The notes under the pieces were generated by a model. It did no database searches. It was not told the origin of the DNA and worked only from the letters and a program-made list of their open reading frames with translations. From positions 1-42,261 of the forward strand of contig JANBVK010000001.1 of assembly GCA_024239035.1 (NCBI GenBank): 42,261 nucleotides of DNA, read 5' to 3'. Positions 7,686-16,433 of the stretch are shown piece by piece. Both the position numbers and the translations under genes were made by a program. Every line of letters begins with the position of its first letter. Within the stretch, counting starts at the first letter, position 1. This DNA comes from Patescibacteria group bacterium (GTDB taxonomy: Bacteria; Patescibacteriota; Minisyncoccia; UBA6257; GWB1-50-10).

Positions 7686-7856
7686 GTGAAACGTATTAAT
7701 GGTGTAACCATTCTCGACGGCAGTGATATAAAAAACCACTGCGGCCGGCACCGACGAAAATGGAATTACTGCAAACACAAGAGACAATTTTGTAGTTGTA
7801 AAGAGTGCCAAAAAGATGCGGTGAGATTCATCGCACTCAATCAAGTAAATCAATGA
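7686..7856 (+). CDS. Small Cys/His-rich phage protein (candidate zinc binder)
   Basis: GTG start, 56 aa: VKRINGVTILDGSDIKNHCGRHRRKWNYCKHKRQFCSCKECQKDAVRFIALNQVNQ; ATGA overlap with next gene. Confidence 0.55.
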   Translation: MKRINGVTILDGSDIKNHCGRHRRKWNYCKHKRQFCSCKECQKDAVRFIALNQVNQ

Positions 7857-9064
7857 TCAATAATTCACAACAGAGTCGAGTACCCAGTAATTTCTTCACC
7901 GAAGCCGAGAACACCAAACCATACTTCAAAGCTGGGCTGCAAGGGTTAGCCGGCTCCGGCAAAACTTACACATCCGCTTTAATCGCCAAAGGCCTCCACG
8001 CACGGATCAAATCAGAAAAACCGGTTGTCATATTCGATACAGAGAAAGCCGCGAAATTCTTAAAGCCGATGTTCGCGGAGGCGAAGATTCCCGTCCTTGT
8101 AAGGGAATCAAAATCACTAACCGATCTCATGGAGGCGATGCGTATGATGCGAGAAGAGGGCTTATCCGATATTCTTATCATCGATTCTATCTCCCACGTC
8201 TGGGAAAACTTTCTTGGTGCATACAAGAAAAAAATCGGCCGTGCCAACTTCCAATTCCAGGACTGGGGCCTGATTAAGCCGGCCTGGAAAGAAAGTTTTT
8301 CGGATCCGTTCGTAGGTGATCCATACCACATCATTATGTGTGGCAGAGCGGGTTACGAATACGGCTATGAGATGAACGAGGACACTCATAAAAAGGAGCT
8401 CCGAAAAACCGGCATCAAGATGAAGGTGGAGGGCGAGACCGCCTACGAGCCGGATCTTCTCATTCAAATGGAGCGCTTTCAGGAAATGGAGGGTAATAGT
8501 CTGAAGCGCGTGATCCGCACCGCGACGGTTATAAAAGACCGATCGACGGTAACCGATGGCAAGGTGTTCGAGAACCCTACCTACGAACATTTCGCGCCGG
8601 CCGTCGAGGTGATGCTCTCTGATCCATTCGCTAAAGCCGGGAACTTGTTGCCTGAGGGCGACCCGGCCGCCATGATCCGCACCGAAGAAGAAAAGTGGGA
8701 GTACCGCCGAGAACTCAAAACTCTCCTCGAGGAAATTGAAGGCCTCCTAAATAGAGTCTTCCCAAGTTCAGTGGGTAAGGACCGGGCGAACAAACTAAGC
8801 TCTCTCGATATGGCTTTCGGCACCACGTCCGAAACGGCCATGAAAGAAATGAGGCCGGACGAATTGCGCGAAGGCTTCCGAAAACTAATGGACATCCTGG
8901 TCGAGGCAGGATCCGCCTATTGGTCGGAACGAGACAGTCGAAGGATTCTAAATATCGGCAAGGATCCCGCCGCCACACCGCCTAGTGAGCTGAAAGACGG
9001 AGAACCGCCCGAAAGCGTCTCAAAACCGCCGAAGAAAAAGGATAAGGCTCCTGAAGCCAAGTAG
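7853..9064 (+). CDS. Phage RecA/Sak4-like ATPase
   Basis: AGLQGLAGSGKTYTSALIAKGL Walker A, VVIFDTEKAAKF, ILIIDSISHVWE Walker B. Confidence 0.8.
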   Translation: MINNSQQSRVPSNFFTEAENTKPYFKAGLQGLAGSGKTYTSALIAKGLHARIKSEKPVVIFDTEKAAKFLKPMFAEAKIPVLVRESKSLTDLMEAMRMMREEGLSDILIIDSISHVWENFLGAYKKKIGRANFQFQDWGLIKPAWKESFSDPFVGDPYHIIMCGRAGYEYGYEMNEDTHKKELRKTGIKMKVEGETAYEPDLLIQMERFQEMEGNSLKRVIRTATVIKDRSTVTDGKVFENPTYEHFAPAVEVMLSDPFAKAGNLLPEGDPAAMIRTEEEKWEYRRELKTLLEEIEGLLNRVFPSSVGKDRANKLSSLDMAFGTTSETAMKEMRPDELREGFRKLMDILVEAGSAYWSERDSRRILNIGKDPAATPPSELKDGEPPESVSKPPKKKDKAPEAK

Positions 9065-9079
9065 AAATTGGCTCTCGAC

Positions 9080-9110
9080 TTTGCCCTCACGCTCTCGCGA
9101 TGAGGGCAAA
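9080..9110 (+). repeat. Intergenic hairpin
   Basis: TTTGCCCTC-acgctctcgcgat-GAGGGCAAA. Confidence 0.7.
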
Positions 9111-9473
9111 GATGGGGAGCTAAAAATAAACCCCCATATAGCCGGGACTGTGGATAAACAAGAAGATCAAAGAAGAATACCACCGCACGTTGAACGAGTT
9201 ATTAGTAATGTGTTTCAACTTCTCGTAAAACATCCGGTGTTGTTCGGAGTAGAAAAGCGGAAAAGAGCAATTTGGAGATACTGGCAGGAGTATGACGGCG
9301 TGAAAAACAGCATTGGCTATCCTAAATTTGCGAATCTCACTCACACAGAAACTATTGCGCGCGCCATAAGATATTGGAATGAAAACGAAATAAGACGTCA
9401 AAGGGTAATGAATGAAGCAGAAAAACATCAACAAGACCAATCCTTAGCACGCTTAAAAGAGTCTGTGAGTTAA
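9081..9473 (+). CDS. Hypothetical phage protein (start uncertain)
   Basis: ORF between ATPase and O-like gene; annotated TTG start lies in a hairpin, so the true start may be downstream. Confidence 0.55.
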   Translation: MPSRSRDEGKDGELKINPHIAGTVDKQEDQRRIPPHVERVISNVFQLLVKHPVLFGVEKRKRAIWRYWQEYDGVKNSIGYPKFANLTHTETIARAIRYWNENEIRRQRVMNEAEKHQQDQSLARLKESVS

Positions 9474-9474
9474 T

Positions 9475-10509
9475 ATGGAAAATAAAAAACACAAAAGTAT
9501 TCTTCCAAACACAACTCAGGTCCCGCATCTTATTATTCGGACATGGATGCCACGACTTAAAGATACGGAGTTGCGCATACTTCTTGTAATTACTGATCAA
9601 ACTCTCGGCTGGATTGAAGATCGGGCAACCGGCCGGCGCAAAGAACAGGATTGGATATCGCATTATCAACTCTGTAAGAAATCGGGAAGGGCAAGCAGAT
9701 CAGTTTCACGAGCAGCTAAAGTGCTTATTGAAAAACATAGGATAGTCGGGGCGTACGATGAGCAAGGAAACGCCCTGGATACGGCGGGAAAGCGCCAAAA
9801 ATGCGGGTATAGGATTTATTACCGCCTAGCCCTCCATTTGCCTCCTATGACCATTTTTGATACCCCTGCCAAAAGTGCTGGGGTAGCAGATAAGCACCTA
9901 CCCCTGCCAAAAGTGCGTTCGCCAAAAGTGCGAACTACAAAAGTAACCGTTATTACAAAAGGGGTTTTGTCTAAAAAAGACAAAACCTTGCGAACGGCAG
10001 AGCCGATCGCCTCTAAAAGTAAAAATTTAAAAGAAAACAAGAGATCACTGCACAGTCAATTCATAGAATTTTGGCACGAGACAACTCAGCGTGCGCGCGG
10101 TATAAAGCCGGTTATCACAGGCAAGGATGCCCGGAACCTAAAGAGAGTATTGGATATGGGTATTTTGAACCAGTACCGGCTGGAGCAGCTGGCCGCCTAC
10201 TTCCTGGCGCATCCGACGTTTAGGAAATTTAGTCCATCGATTGCGACGTTCCTTTCAGCTGGTATTTTGAACGGTCTAATGAATCGCATGGAGAATGATC
10301 CTAATTTTTGGAAGGAACTTGAGGTGTTTGCAATGCGGCACCTAAAACCGCCGAGCTTCGGAAAAACATTTACAGAAGAAAATCCAAGCGAAATGATCGA
10401 GCGCTTGGCACGATTAAAAGCAAAACTCTTTAAAGAGCCGTTTACTCCAGCTGAGCGCACGAAGTTTCAAGAGGAGGCCGCGGTGGAGGAAAGAGCAGCA
10501 AGAACATGA
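9475..10509 (+). CDS. Phage replication initiator, lambda O-like N-terminal winged helix
   Basis: PHLIIRTWMPRLKDTELRILLVITDQTLGWIEDRATGRRKEQDWISHYQLCKKSGRASRSVSRAAKVLIEKHRI matches the replication protein O N-terminal pattern. Confidence 0.72.
   Translation: MENKKHKSILPNTTQVPHLIIRTWMPRLKDTELRILLVITDQTLGWIEDRATGRRKEQDWISHYQLCKKSGRASRSVSRAAKVLIEKHRIVGAYDEQGNALDTAGKRQKCGYRIYYRLALHLPPMTIFDTPAKSAGVADKHLPLPKVRSPKVRTTKVTVITKGVLSKKDKTLRTAEPIASKSKNLKENKRSLHSQFIEFWHETTQRARGIKPVITGKDARNLKRVLDMGILNQYRLEQLAAYFLAHPTFRKFSPSIATFLSAGILNGLMNRMENDPNFWKELEVFAMRHLKPPSFGKTFTEENPSEMIERLARLKAKLFKEPFTPAERTKFQEEAAVEERAART
9861..9946 (+). repeat. Iteron-like direct repeats (TACCCCTGCCAAAAGTGC / GCCAAAAGTGC)
   Basis: 18-mer at 9861-9878 and 9899-9916; GCCAAAAGTGC again at 9921-9931; degenerate copy near 9936. 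Confidence 0.75.
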
Positions 10510-10670
10510 ATGGCAGTAAAAGGTCGAACCATAAAAAAACAAGTAAACAGGGCCGGCAACGGTTCAGGATGATTACTGATACCCAATCAAATTAGTAATT
10601 AGAAATCTTCTTTGTCATTACATCGCCGCGTAAGCTCCAAAAATCCGAAAGAGGCCTGAAAGAATTTTAC

Positions 10671-10946
10671 ATGTATAAAGAAATCATAAAAAAATATCTG
10701 ATAATCGTTATAACCATTTTCCTGTTCGGTTTCGCGGCGGGGATGTTGGTTAGCATTCCTTTCCGGCCGGATCCCGAAATCATAGTTAAGGAAAAGCCCT
10801 GCACTCTGAACCAACAGATCCTAGACGTGATCAGGACAGAGGAGACACTGAAGTCGCAGCTGTGCATCAGGAACGGTCAGCTGCCTGACAGGAGTATTTA
10901 TAACGGGGAGTTCAAAGGTTGTGTTCCACCACCGGAAGGATTTTAA
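10671..10946 (+). CDS. Small phage membrane protein
   Basis: 91 aa with one N-terminal transmembrane helix (YLIIVITIFLFGFAAGMLV). Confidence 0.6.
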   Translation: MYKEIIKKYLIIVITIFLFGFAAGMLVSIPFRPDPEIIVKEKPCTLNQQILDVIRTEETLKSQLCIRNGQLPDRSIYNGEFKGCVPPPEGF

Positions 10947-11007
10947 GTGGAGATAAAGTCAAAACATAACAAGTAATTAAAGTCGTAAATCAATAAAAAA
11001 TAAAACA

Positions 11008-12402
11008 ATGACTATAAAATTAATAAAAATTACAGAGTGCTGTGAGTCAAAAACGAACACTCGCGGCAAGGATGCGTTCCAAGGCCCGGCGTTCAACGAT
11101 CTTGTGGCGAGTATCAAAGAGAAAGGGGTAATAGTGCCGGTGATTGTCCGGGAAACAAGCTCAAGTAACAGATCAGTCGCTTACGAAGTTGTCGCTGGGA
11201 GTCGCCGGCTCCAAGCGGCAGCTATTGCGGACTTACAGCAAATCCCAGCAGACGTGCGGGAGCTGTCCGACGTCGAGGCCAGGGAGATACAAATCATAGA
11301 GAACTTACAGCGCGAAGACATCCACCCCGTTGCCGAGGGGGAGGAGTATCGCAAACTTATAGAAGTGTCGGGATATGAGGTGAAGGACGTAGCCGCGAAA
11401 GTGGGCAAGTCGGAGAGCTATGTTCGGCAGCGATTACTGCTTACCAATCTCACCAAAGCTGCTTCGAAGGAGTATCGGGCCGGGAAAATAGACTACGGCC
11501 GCGCGGTTTTGGTAGCGGGGCTTAGCCCCAACGACCAGGAAACGGTTATAAAAGAAATAAAGAGCGGGTGGAATGCACCGACTGCAGTGGCTCTTAAGGA
11601 GCTTATAGAAAGAGAGATATACAAACCTCTCGCAAGTCAGCCGTGGCTCCACGATAAGAAAGTGGCCGAAGCCGTCGGACCATGCAAGGAGTGCCCGCCA
11701 AACAGGAGCGATCTCTTTGGAGAAATAAAAGACGGCCAGTGCACAGACTTAGTTTGTTGGAAGCGCAAGATGGATCTTTATGTCGATTACCGCAAAGGGG
11801 GAATTAAGGATCTTATCCTCGTTAGAAAGGACTACGGATCGGCAAGCAAAGGCGTTCTCTCCCGCAGCAACTATGAGTCCTTGGGCTCGAAGAAGAAACA
11901 ACATTGCAGTTATGCTAGGCAAGCCATCGCGGTAGAGGGACCGGGAGCCGGAAGTATCTTTTGGATCTGTGCTGATGGCAGTTGTAAAAAGCATCACTAC
12001 TCGTTCACGTCTTATGAGCAGACGCCGGCTGAAAAGAAAAGACGGAAGAAGCAACTCCAGCGCGTGCAGGCAGAAAAAGACAAAGAGGATAAGAGAATCT
12101 TAATAGCGCTCAAAAAAGTGAGGTGGCCGATGTCAAAGAAGGTCCTGGACGCGATACTCGAGAAGCAACTGGGACGAGGTCCGCAAATCCTCCGGCCGGT
12201 CATGAACCGCCACAAGTTGAAGATAAAATTGGTAACGCGCAAGAACTGGGAAGGCAAGATGGTCAAGGAACGCGATGTTGGGGCGACACTCCGGGACGCT
12301 GCAAAGAATATGAAGCCGCGTGAGAGGCTGCAGCTGGTGATCGAGATCATCCTGGAGGACTCCTGGGAAGAGGCGAGGGAGAAAATAATCAAGATGCTAT
12401 GA
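11008..12402 (+). CDS. ParB/Spo0J-like protein
   Basis: ParB N-domain features (VAGSRRLQAAAIADLQQIPADVRELSDVEAREIQIIENLQREDIHPVAEGEEYRKL), HTH, Cys cluster CKECPP...CTDLVCWKRK. Confidence 0.85.
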   Translation: MTIKLIKITECCESKTNTRGKDAFQGPAFNDLVASIKEKGVIVPVIVRETSSSNRSVAYEVVAGSRRLQAAAIADLQQIPADVRELSDVEAREIQIIENLQREDIHPVAEGEEYRKLIEVSGYEVKDVAAKVGKSESYVRQRLLLTNLTKAASKEYRAGKIDYGRAVLVAGLSPNDQETVIKEIKSGWNAPTAVALKELIEREIYKPLASQPWLHDKKVAEAVGPCKECPPNRSDLFGEIKDGQCTDLVCWKRKMDLYVDYRKGGIKDLILVRKDYGSASKGVLSRSNYESLGSKKKQHCSYARQAIAVEGPGAGSIFWICADGSCKKHHYSFTSYEQTPAEKKRRKKQLQRVQAEKDKEDKRILIALKKVRWPMSKKVLDAILEKQLGRGPQILRPVMNRHKLKIKLVTRKNWEGKMVKERDVGATLRDAAKNMKPRERLQLVIEIILEDSWEEAREKIIKML

Positions 12403-12794
12403 GTATAGAAGAAACAATTAAAAAAGCGATAGAGGGTGGGTATGGAATGCTCGGATGGAAAAACTATCAGGAACTTATTGTTGGACAACACGATGACCCT
12501 CAAGCGAAAGATGGTTTTTGGAATGTTTATCTTCATTGGAAAGGTAACAATCAAAATATCCTTAGCAGAAAAATAATGGTTGAGAGAATTTTCCTCGACC
12601 CCAAATTCTGGCAATCACTCGGTAAGGCGTTGGGGTGGAAAAACCAATTAGGAAGTTGCCCATTGAACTGTGAATGTGAGGGTGGAATTGTTAATTGTGG
12701 GTGGAAAGGTGAATCGTGGCTCTACTATTGGCATCGCTTCACAGACCACCTCGCCGAAGAAAAACCAATAGAAGAATTTTTTAAGGAATTATGA
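12399..12794 (+). CDS. Hypothetical phage protein
   Basis: 131 aa ORF translationally coupled (4-nt overlaps) to both neighbours. Confidence 0.65.
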   Translation: MSIEETIKKAIEGGYGMLGWKNYQELIVGQHDDPQAKDGFWNVYLHWKGNNQNILSRKIMVERIFLDPKFWQSLGKALGWKNQLGSCPLNCECEGGIVNCGWKGESWLYYWHRFTDHLAEEKPIEEFFKEL

Positions 12795-14605
12795 GTAAAA
12801 TCAAACTTAAAATTTCAAAAGAGATCTCTCTGCCGCTTGAAATAGTTACCCAAGTTATTGCCATTCTTGCAAAGCGCCGTGCTGGCAAGAGCTACATGAT
12901 GCGCCGGCTAGTTGAGCAACTTTTCACGTCGGGACAGCAAGTCATTCTCGTGGATCCGAAAGGCGACCAGTGGGGCATACGTTCCTCGTCAGATGGCAAA
13001 AAGCCAGGTCTTCCTATTGTTATTCTCGGTGGCGAGCATGGTGATGCGCCGCTTGAAGTGAACGCTGGTGAAGTAGTGGCCAAACTCATCGTAGAAGAAC
13101 AGGTTAGTGTTCTGCTTGACTTATCGCCGTTTCGCAAACATGAGGTGGCGACGTTCATGACGGCGTTATTGGAGAATATTTACCGCCTCAAAGCGCGGGA
13201 AATCTATCGTACTCCTTGCATGATAGTGATAGACGAGGCAGACGCCATAGCACCCCAAAAACCTCAGAAAGGCGAGGAGCGCATGCTTGGCGCCGCAGAG
13301 GACATCGTACGCCGCGGAGGCCAACGAGGGATAGGATGTACGTTAGTAACCCAACGTTCAGCCGTGCTTAATAAAAATGTTCTTACGCAGGCGCAGATGC
13401 TTGTAGTGTTGCGAACCATAGCGCCACAAGATCTCGCTGCTATGAAAGCGTGGATAGATGTTCATGGCTCTCCAGAACAAGGTAAGACGCTAATGGATTC
13501 CCTACCTTCCTTACCTGTTGGGGATGCGTGGTTTTGGTCTCCTGGCTGGCCCACAGATGAGGGTATTTTCAAGCGCACACATGTGCTCCCCATTAATACG
13601 TTTGACTCCGCGGCTACCCCGAAGTCGGGCGAAAGGAAAGTTGTGCCTAAAAATCTCGCCGACGTTAATCTAAATGTTTTGAAAAAACAGATGGCCGCGA
13701 CGATAGAGAAAGCGAAGAACGAAAATCCGAAGGTGTTGCATAGACGCATTGCCGAGCTTGAACGGGAAATGAAAACTCATAAGTGCCCGGCCGTAAAACA
13801 GCAACCAGTAAAGATCGAACGTATCGAGATCCCCACGATTGGAAAGCGAGCTCTTGAGAAGTTTGAGAAAAGCGAAAAGGAAATCAGAGCGATGCTCAAA
13901 AAGACTAGAGAGCTTTCTATTATGGCCGATAAATCTGCAACATCGATTCTGTCAGCGATGGATATTCTCTCCAAAGAAGTTCATAAAGTTGCGCAAAAAG
14001 CGTCGGCAATGGCAATGCCGCCTGCCGGCAGGCAGGCAGGCCCTGAACGGGCGCCCGTTCAGGTAGAAAAAAAGCAGCACATCGAGGTTCCCCCGCGGGG
14101 GCCCGGGTTCGAGTCCCGGCCGGCGCTCACAGATGAAGATGAATCAGGACCGCTCAATCAAGGTGAGAGGAAAGTTTTAATTGCTATCGCCCAGCATGTA
14201 GATGGAGTTAAAACCGAACATATTGCGGTGCTAACTAGCTATAAAAAGACCTCTCGCCGTGTTTATCTCCAAAAGCTTTCACAGCGTGGATATATTACGA
14301 AGTCAGACAATAATTTCTTTGCAACCGATATCGGTATAGCAGCACTTGGCTCTGATTTTAAGTCGCTTCCGATTGGATCTGAACTGCGTGAACATTTGAA
14401 ACAGACATTACCTGAAGGAGAGGCAAAGATATTTAACGTGCTCATTGAGCGTTATCCGGATGGAGTAAATCGTGAAGAACTTATGGATCTGACCGGATAT
14501 AAAAAAACATCCATGAGAGTTTATTTCCAAAGACTCAGCGCGCGAAAAGTAATTGAAGTTATTGAGGGCGAGGCAAAGGTCGCAGATAAATTGTTTGAAC
14601 AATAA
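12791..14605 (+). CDS. HerA/FtsK-type (DUF87-like) ATPase with tandem C-terminal winged-helix repeats
   Basis: IAILAKRRAGKSYMMRRLVEQL Walker A, CMIVIDEADAIAP Walker B, GIGCTLVTQRSAVLNKNVLTQAQMLVVLRT; two repeats around LTSYKKTSRRVYLQKLSQRG/LTGYKKTSMRVYFQRLSARK. Confidence 0.82.
   Translation: MSKIKLKISKEISLPLEIVTQVIAILAKRRAGKSYMMRRLVEQLFTSGQQVILVDPKGDQWGIRSSSDGKKPGLPIVILGGEHGDAPLEVNAGEVVAKLIVEEQVSVLLDLSPFRKHEVATFMTALLENIYRLKAREIYRTPCMIVIDEADAIAPQKPQKGEERMLGAAEDIVRRGGQRGIGCTLVTQRSAVLNKNVLTQAQMLVVLRTIAPQDLAAMKAWIDVHGSPEQGKTLMDSLPSLPVGDAWFWSPGWPTDEGIFKRTHVLPINTFDSAATPKSGERKVVPKNLADVNLNVLKKQMAATIEKAKNENPKVLHRRIAELEREMKTHKCPAVKQQPVKIERIEIPTIGKRALEKFEKSEKEIRAMLKKTRELSIMADKSATSILSAMDILSKEVHKVAQKASAMAMPPAGRQAGPERAPVQVEKKQHIEVPPRGPGFESRPALTDEDESGPLNQGERKVLIAIAQHVDGVKTEHIAVLTSYKKTSRRVYLQKLSQRGYITKSDNNFFATDIGIAALGSDFKSLPIGSELREHLKQTLPEGEAKIFNVLIERYPDGVNREELMDLTGYKKTSMRVYFQRLSARKVIEVIEGEAKVADKLFEQ
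14020..14040. repeat. In-frame PAGRQ-encoding palindromic element
   Basis: GCCTGCCGGCAGGCAGGCAGG; the same CCTGCCGGCAGGCAGG occurs in trmD at 2211-2226. Confidence 0.8.
14042..14063. repeat. 22-bp perfect palindrome inside the ATPase gene
   Basis: CCTGAACGGGC|GCCCGTTCAGG. Confidence 0.9.
14090..14128 (+). repeat. tRNA 3'-end-like fragment within the ATPase coding sequence
   Basis: T-arm CCGGG-TTCGAGT-CCCGG followed by CCGGCGC acceptor-like strand; preceded by a CCCC..GGGG variable-arm-like hairpin. Confidence 0.5.
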
Positions 14606-14615
14606 AAATAAAATC

Positions 14616-14891
14616 ATGGCAAAAGTAAGAGCATATATAAGAGTCGGAAAATCAAAAAGAATTGACTATAAAGTCAGTGCTTCTCCGAAGCCGAATTACG
14701 CCCCACTTGAATCGTTGAGAGGTATGAGGAAAGAATTTCAGCCAACAGTGGCATTCGCAGTGGATTTTGATATTCCGGACGAACTTTTTGAACAGGCAGA
14801 AAAGTTAATCGGGGAGGTTAAGGTTTCTGCGGATCAGGCGACGATAGCGGCAGATATTTCTAAAGACACAAAGATTGAACCAAAAACATGA
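14616..14891 (+). CDS. Hypothetical phage protein
   Basis: ORF; ATG at 14616 more likely than the track start. Confidence 0.6.
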   Translation: MAKVRAYIRVGKSKRIDYKVSASPKPNYAPLESLRGMRKEFQPTVAFAVDFDIPDELFEQAEKLIGEVKVSADQATIAADISKDTKIEPKT

Positions 14892-14907
14892 AGGAATTAG
14901 AAGAATC

Positions 14908-15141
14908 ATGAGAACAGCCATTACAAGAGCAGTGGAGGAAATTAGAACTCAATATAATTTGAGCGATGAGGTTATTGCTGATGAGTTTTCAAGGATGGTT
15001 AAAATCAATCTCCCGGCAATAAAAAAGGAAATTGCAATTAAATTTTATACTCCAAAAGCCGATATTAAAAAACAAATTCGCCAGGCATTAAAAGAAGAAA
15101 AATTAACGCAAAAATCTTTTAAACAAAATCGTCTAATTTAA
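14908..15141 (+). CDS. Hypothetical phage protein
   Basis: ORF MRTAITRAVEEIRTQYNLSDEVIADEF... Confidence 0.55.
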   Translation: MRTAITRAVEEIRTQYNLSDEVIADEFSRMVKINLPAIKKEIAIKFYTPKADIKKQIRQALKEEKLTQKSFKQNRLI

Positions 15142-15143
15142 AC

Positions 15144-15389
15144 ATGATTGAAATACCAAAAGGGAAATGGGACGAAAAAGGGACGTATAGGCAGGTTTTC
15201 TTAATAGACCAAGGAAACAGGCCAAGCGTTAATCTTTGTTGTCCTAGTTGTGGCGGGACGGCAGGACTGCATGATCACGAAATAGCAGACGATGGAACAG
15301 TCAATCCAAGCGTTCAATGCCCGTACGAGGGGTGTAAATTTCATGAATATATCAGGTTAAAAGATTGGAAAGGTCGATTACAAAAATAA
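15144..15389 (+). CDS. Small zinc-ribbon-like phage protein
   Basis: CCPSCGG...CPYEGC cysteine pairs. Confidence 0.6.
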   Translation: MIEIPKGKWDEKGTYRQVFLIDQGNRPSVNLCCPSCGGTAGLHDHEIADDGTVNPSVQCPYEGCKFHEYIRLKDWKGRLQK

Positions 15390-15399
15390 AATCACAAAC

Positions 15400-15615
15400 A
15401 TGAATCAAAAGTTCTTTATAGCGGAGAATGGCAATCTCGTTGTTCTTTACATAAATGAAGCAGGCACGAGGCATGTTGCCGTTTGCGAGCCGATTGAGGA
15501 CGTTGTTTTTCTTTCGGTAGTCAAAGAAGGCAGAAAAGTAGGGAAAGGTCAGCGGCTCTGTAAAAAATGCGGGCAGCCAGGACACACGAAACGAACTTGC
15601 CCGAAGCGAGGATAA
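15400..15615 (+). CDS. Small phage protein with C-terminal CCHC zinc knuckle
   Basis: CKKCGQPGHTKRTC = C-X2-C-X4-H-X4-C. Confidence 0.72.
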   Translation: MNQKFFIAENGNLVVLYINEAGTRHVAVCEPIEDVVFLSVVKEGRKVGKGQRLCKKCGQPGHTKRTCPKRG

Positions 15616-15623
15616 GAAAAGCC

Positions 15624-15980
15624 ATGAATAAAAAAGTATTAGATCAACTAACCGATGAGCTTTTTGCGTTGGTAGGCGACGAAGATCTTGACGACGAAAA
15701 GCTGCGAGAGGCGTCAGAGGGTCTTTTGCCCTCATTGTGCGATGCGTTGCATGAAGCAGGGTATGGTACGCGGTGGTTCAAAATCTGGAGCAATGAACAC
15801 CGCGCCTGGTGGAAACCGGGCCGCCACGGCTACACGACAAACCGGAAAGAAGCAGGCGCGTACCCCTTTAATGAAGCGTGCGAGATATTGGAAAGCGCGA
15901 ACATCGGATTGCACGATGTGCCCAATGAGGCAATGGTCGAGATAGTAGCCGACGAGCCGGCAGCAAAAAGTATAGGTTAG
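15624..15980 (+). CDS. Hypothetical phage protein
   Basis: ORF; ATG at 15624. Confidence 0.6.
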   Translation: MNKKVLDQLTDELFALVGDEDLDDEKLREASEGLLPSLCDALHEAGYGTRWFKIWSNEHRAWWKPGRHGYTTNRKEAGAYPFNEACEILESANIGLHDVPNEAMVEIVADEPAAKSIG

Positions 15981-15986
15981 ACATAT

Positions 15987-16027
15987 CTGGCGCAACTCTT
16001 ATCTATCACTTTTAAGAATTGCGCCAG
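15987..16027 (+). repeat. Intergenic inverted repeat
   Basis: CTGGCGCAA ... TTGCGCCAG. Confidence 0.65.
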
Positions 16028-16041
16028 GTAAGAAGCATCAG

Positions 16042-16428
16042 ATGAATAAAGAAATAAATACACACAATCTTATAGTTAATTTTGGAAAACATAAGGGGCA
16101 ACGTTGGACGCGGATACCAATTTCTTACTTACAATGGCTCGCGAATGAAGTAGATAGCGAGAAAGGCGAGATAGCCAAAGCTGAATTAAAGCGGCGGGGA
16201 GTTACTATGCCGACCTCACTGAGATTAAGCGGGCATTCAATAGACAGGGCTTCGCAAATAACAACAGTGTGGGCGAAAGAGGGTGTGTATAGTTGGCTGC
16301 AAAAAACAGGCGAGGAGGCCCTAAAGGAGGCGGCCGGAAAAGAAGAAGTGAGTTATAAGCATTTTAAATTTGTATTTGTTTATGGAGAGTATTACCCGAC
16401 TTTAAAAACTATTATCCAAAAAAAGTAA
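16042..16428 (+). CDS. Phage protein, DUF3820-like N-terminus
   Basis: VNFGKHKGQRWTRIPISYLQWLANE. Confidence 0.6.
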   Translation: MNKEINTHNLIVNFGKHKGQRWTRIPISYLQWLANEVDSEKGEIAKAELKRRGVTMPTSLRLSGHSIDRASQITTVWAKEGVYSWLQKTGEEALKEAAGKEEVSYKHFKFVFVYGEYYPTLKTIIQKK

Positions 16429-16433
16429 TTCCA

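Noticed and set aside
9861-9946. Considered the short repeats as a CRISPR array
   Set aside because: Repeats are 11-18 bp with irregular or 15-bp spacing and lie within a coding gene; no cas genes seen.
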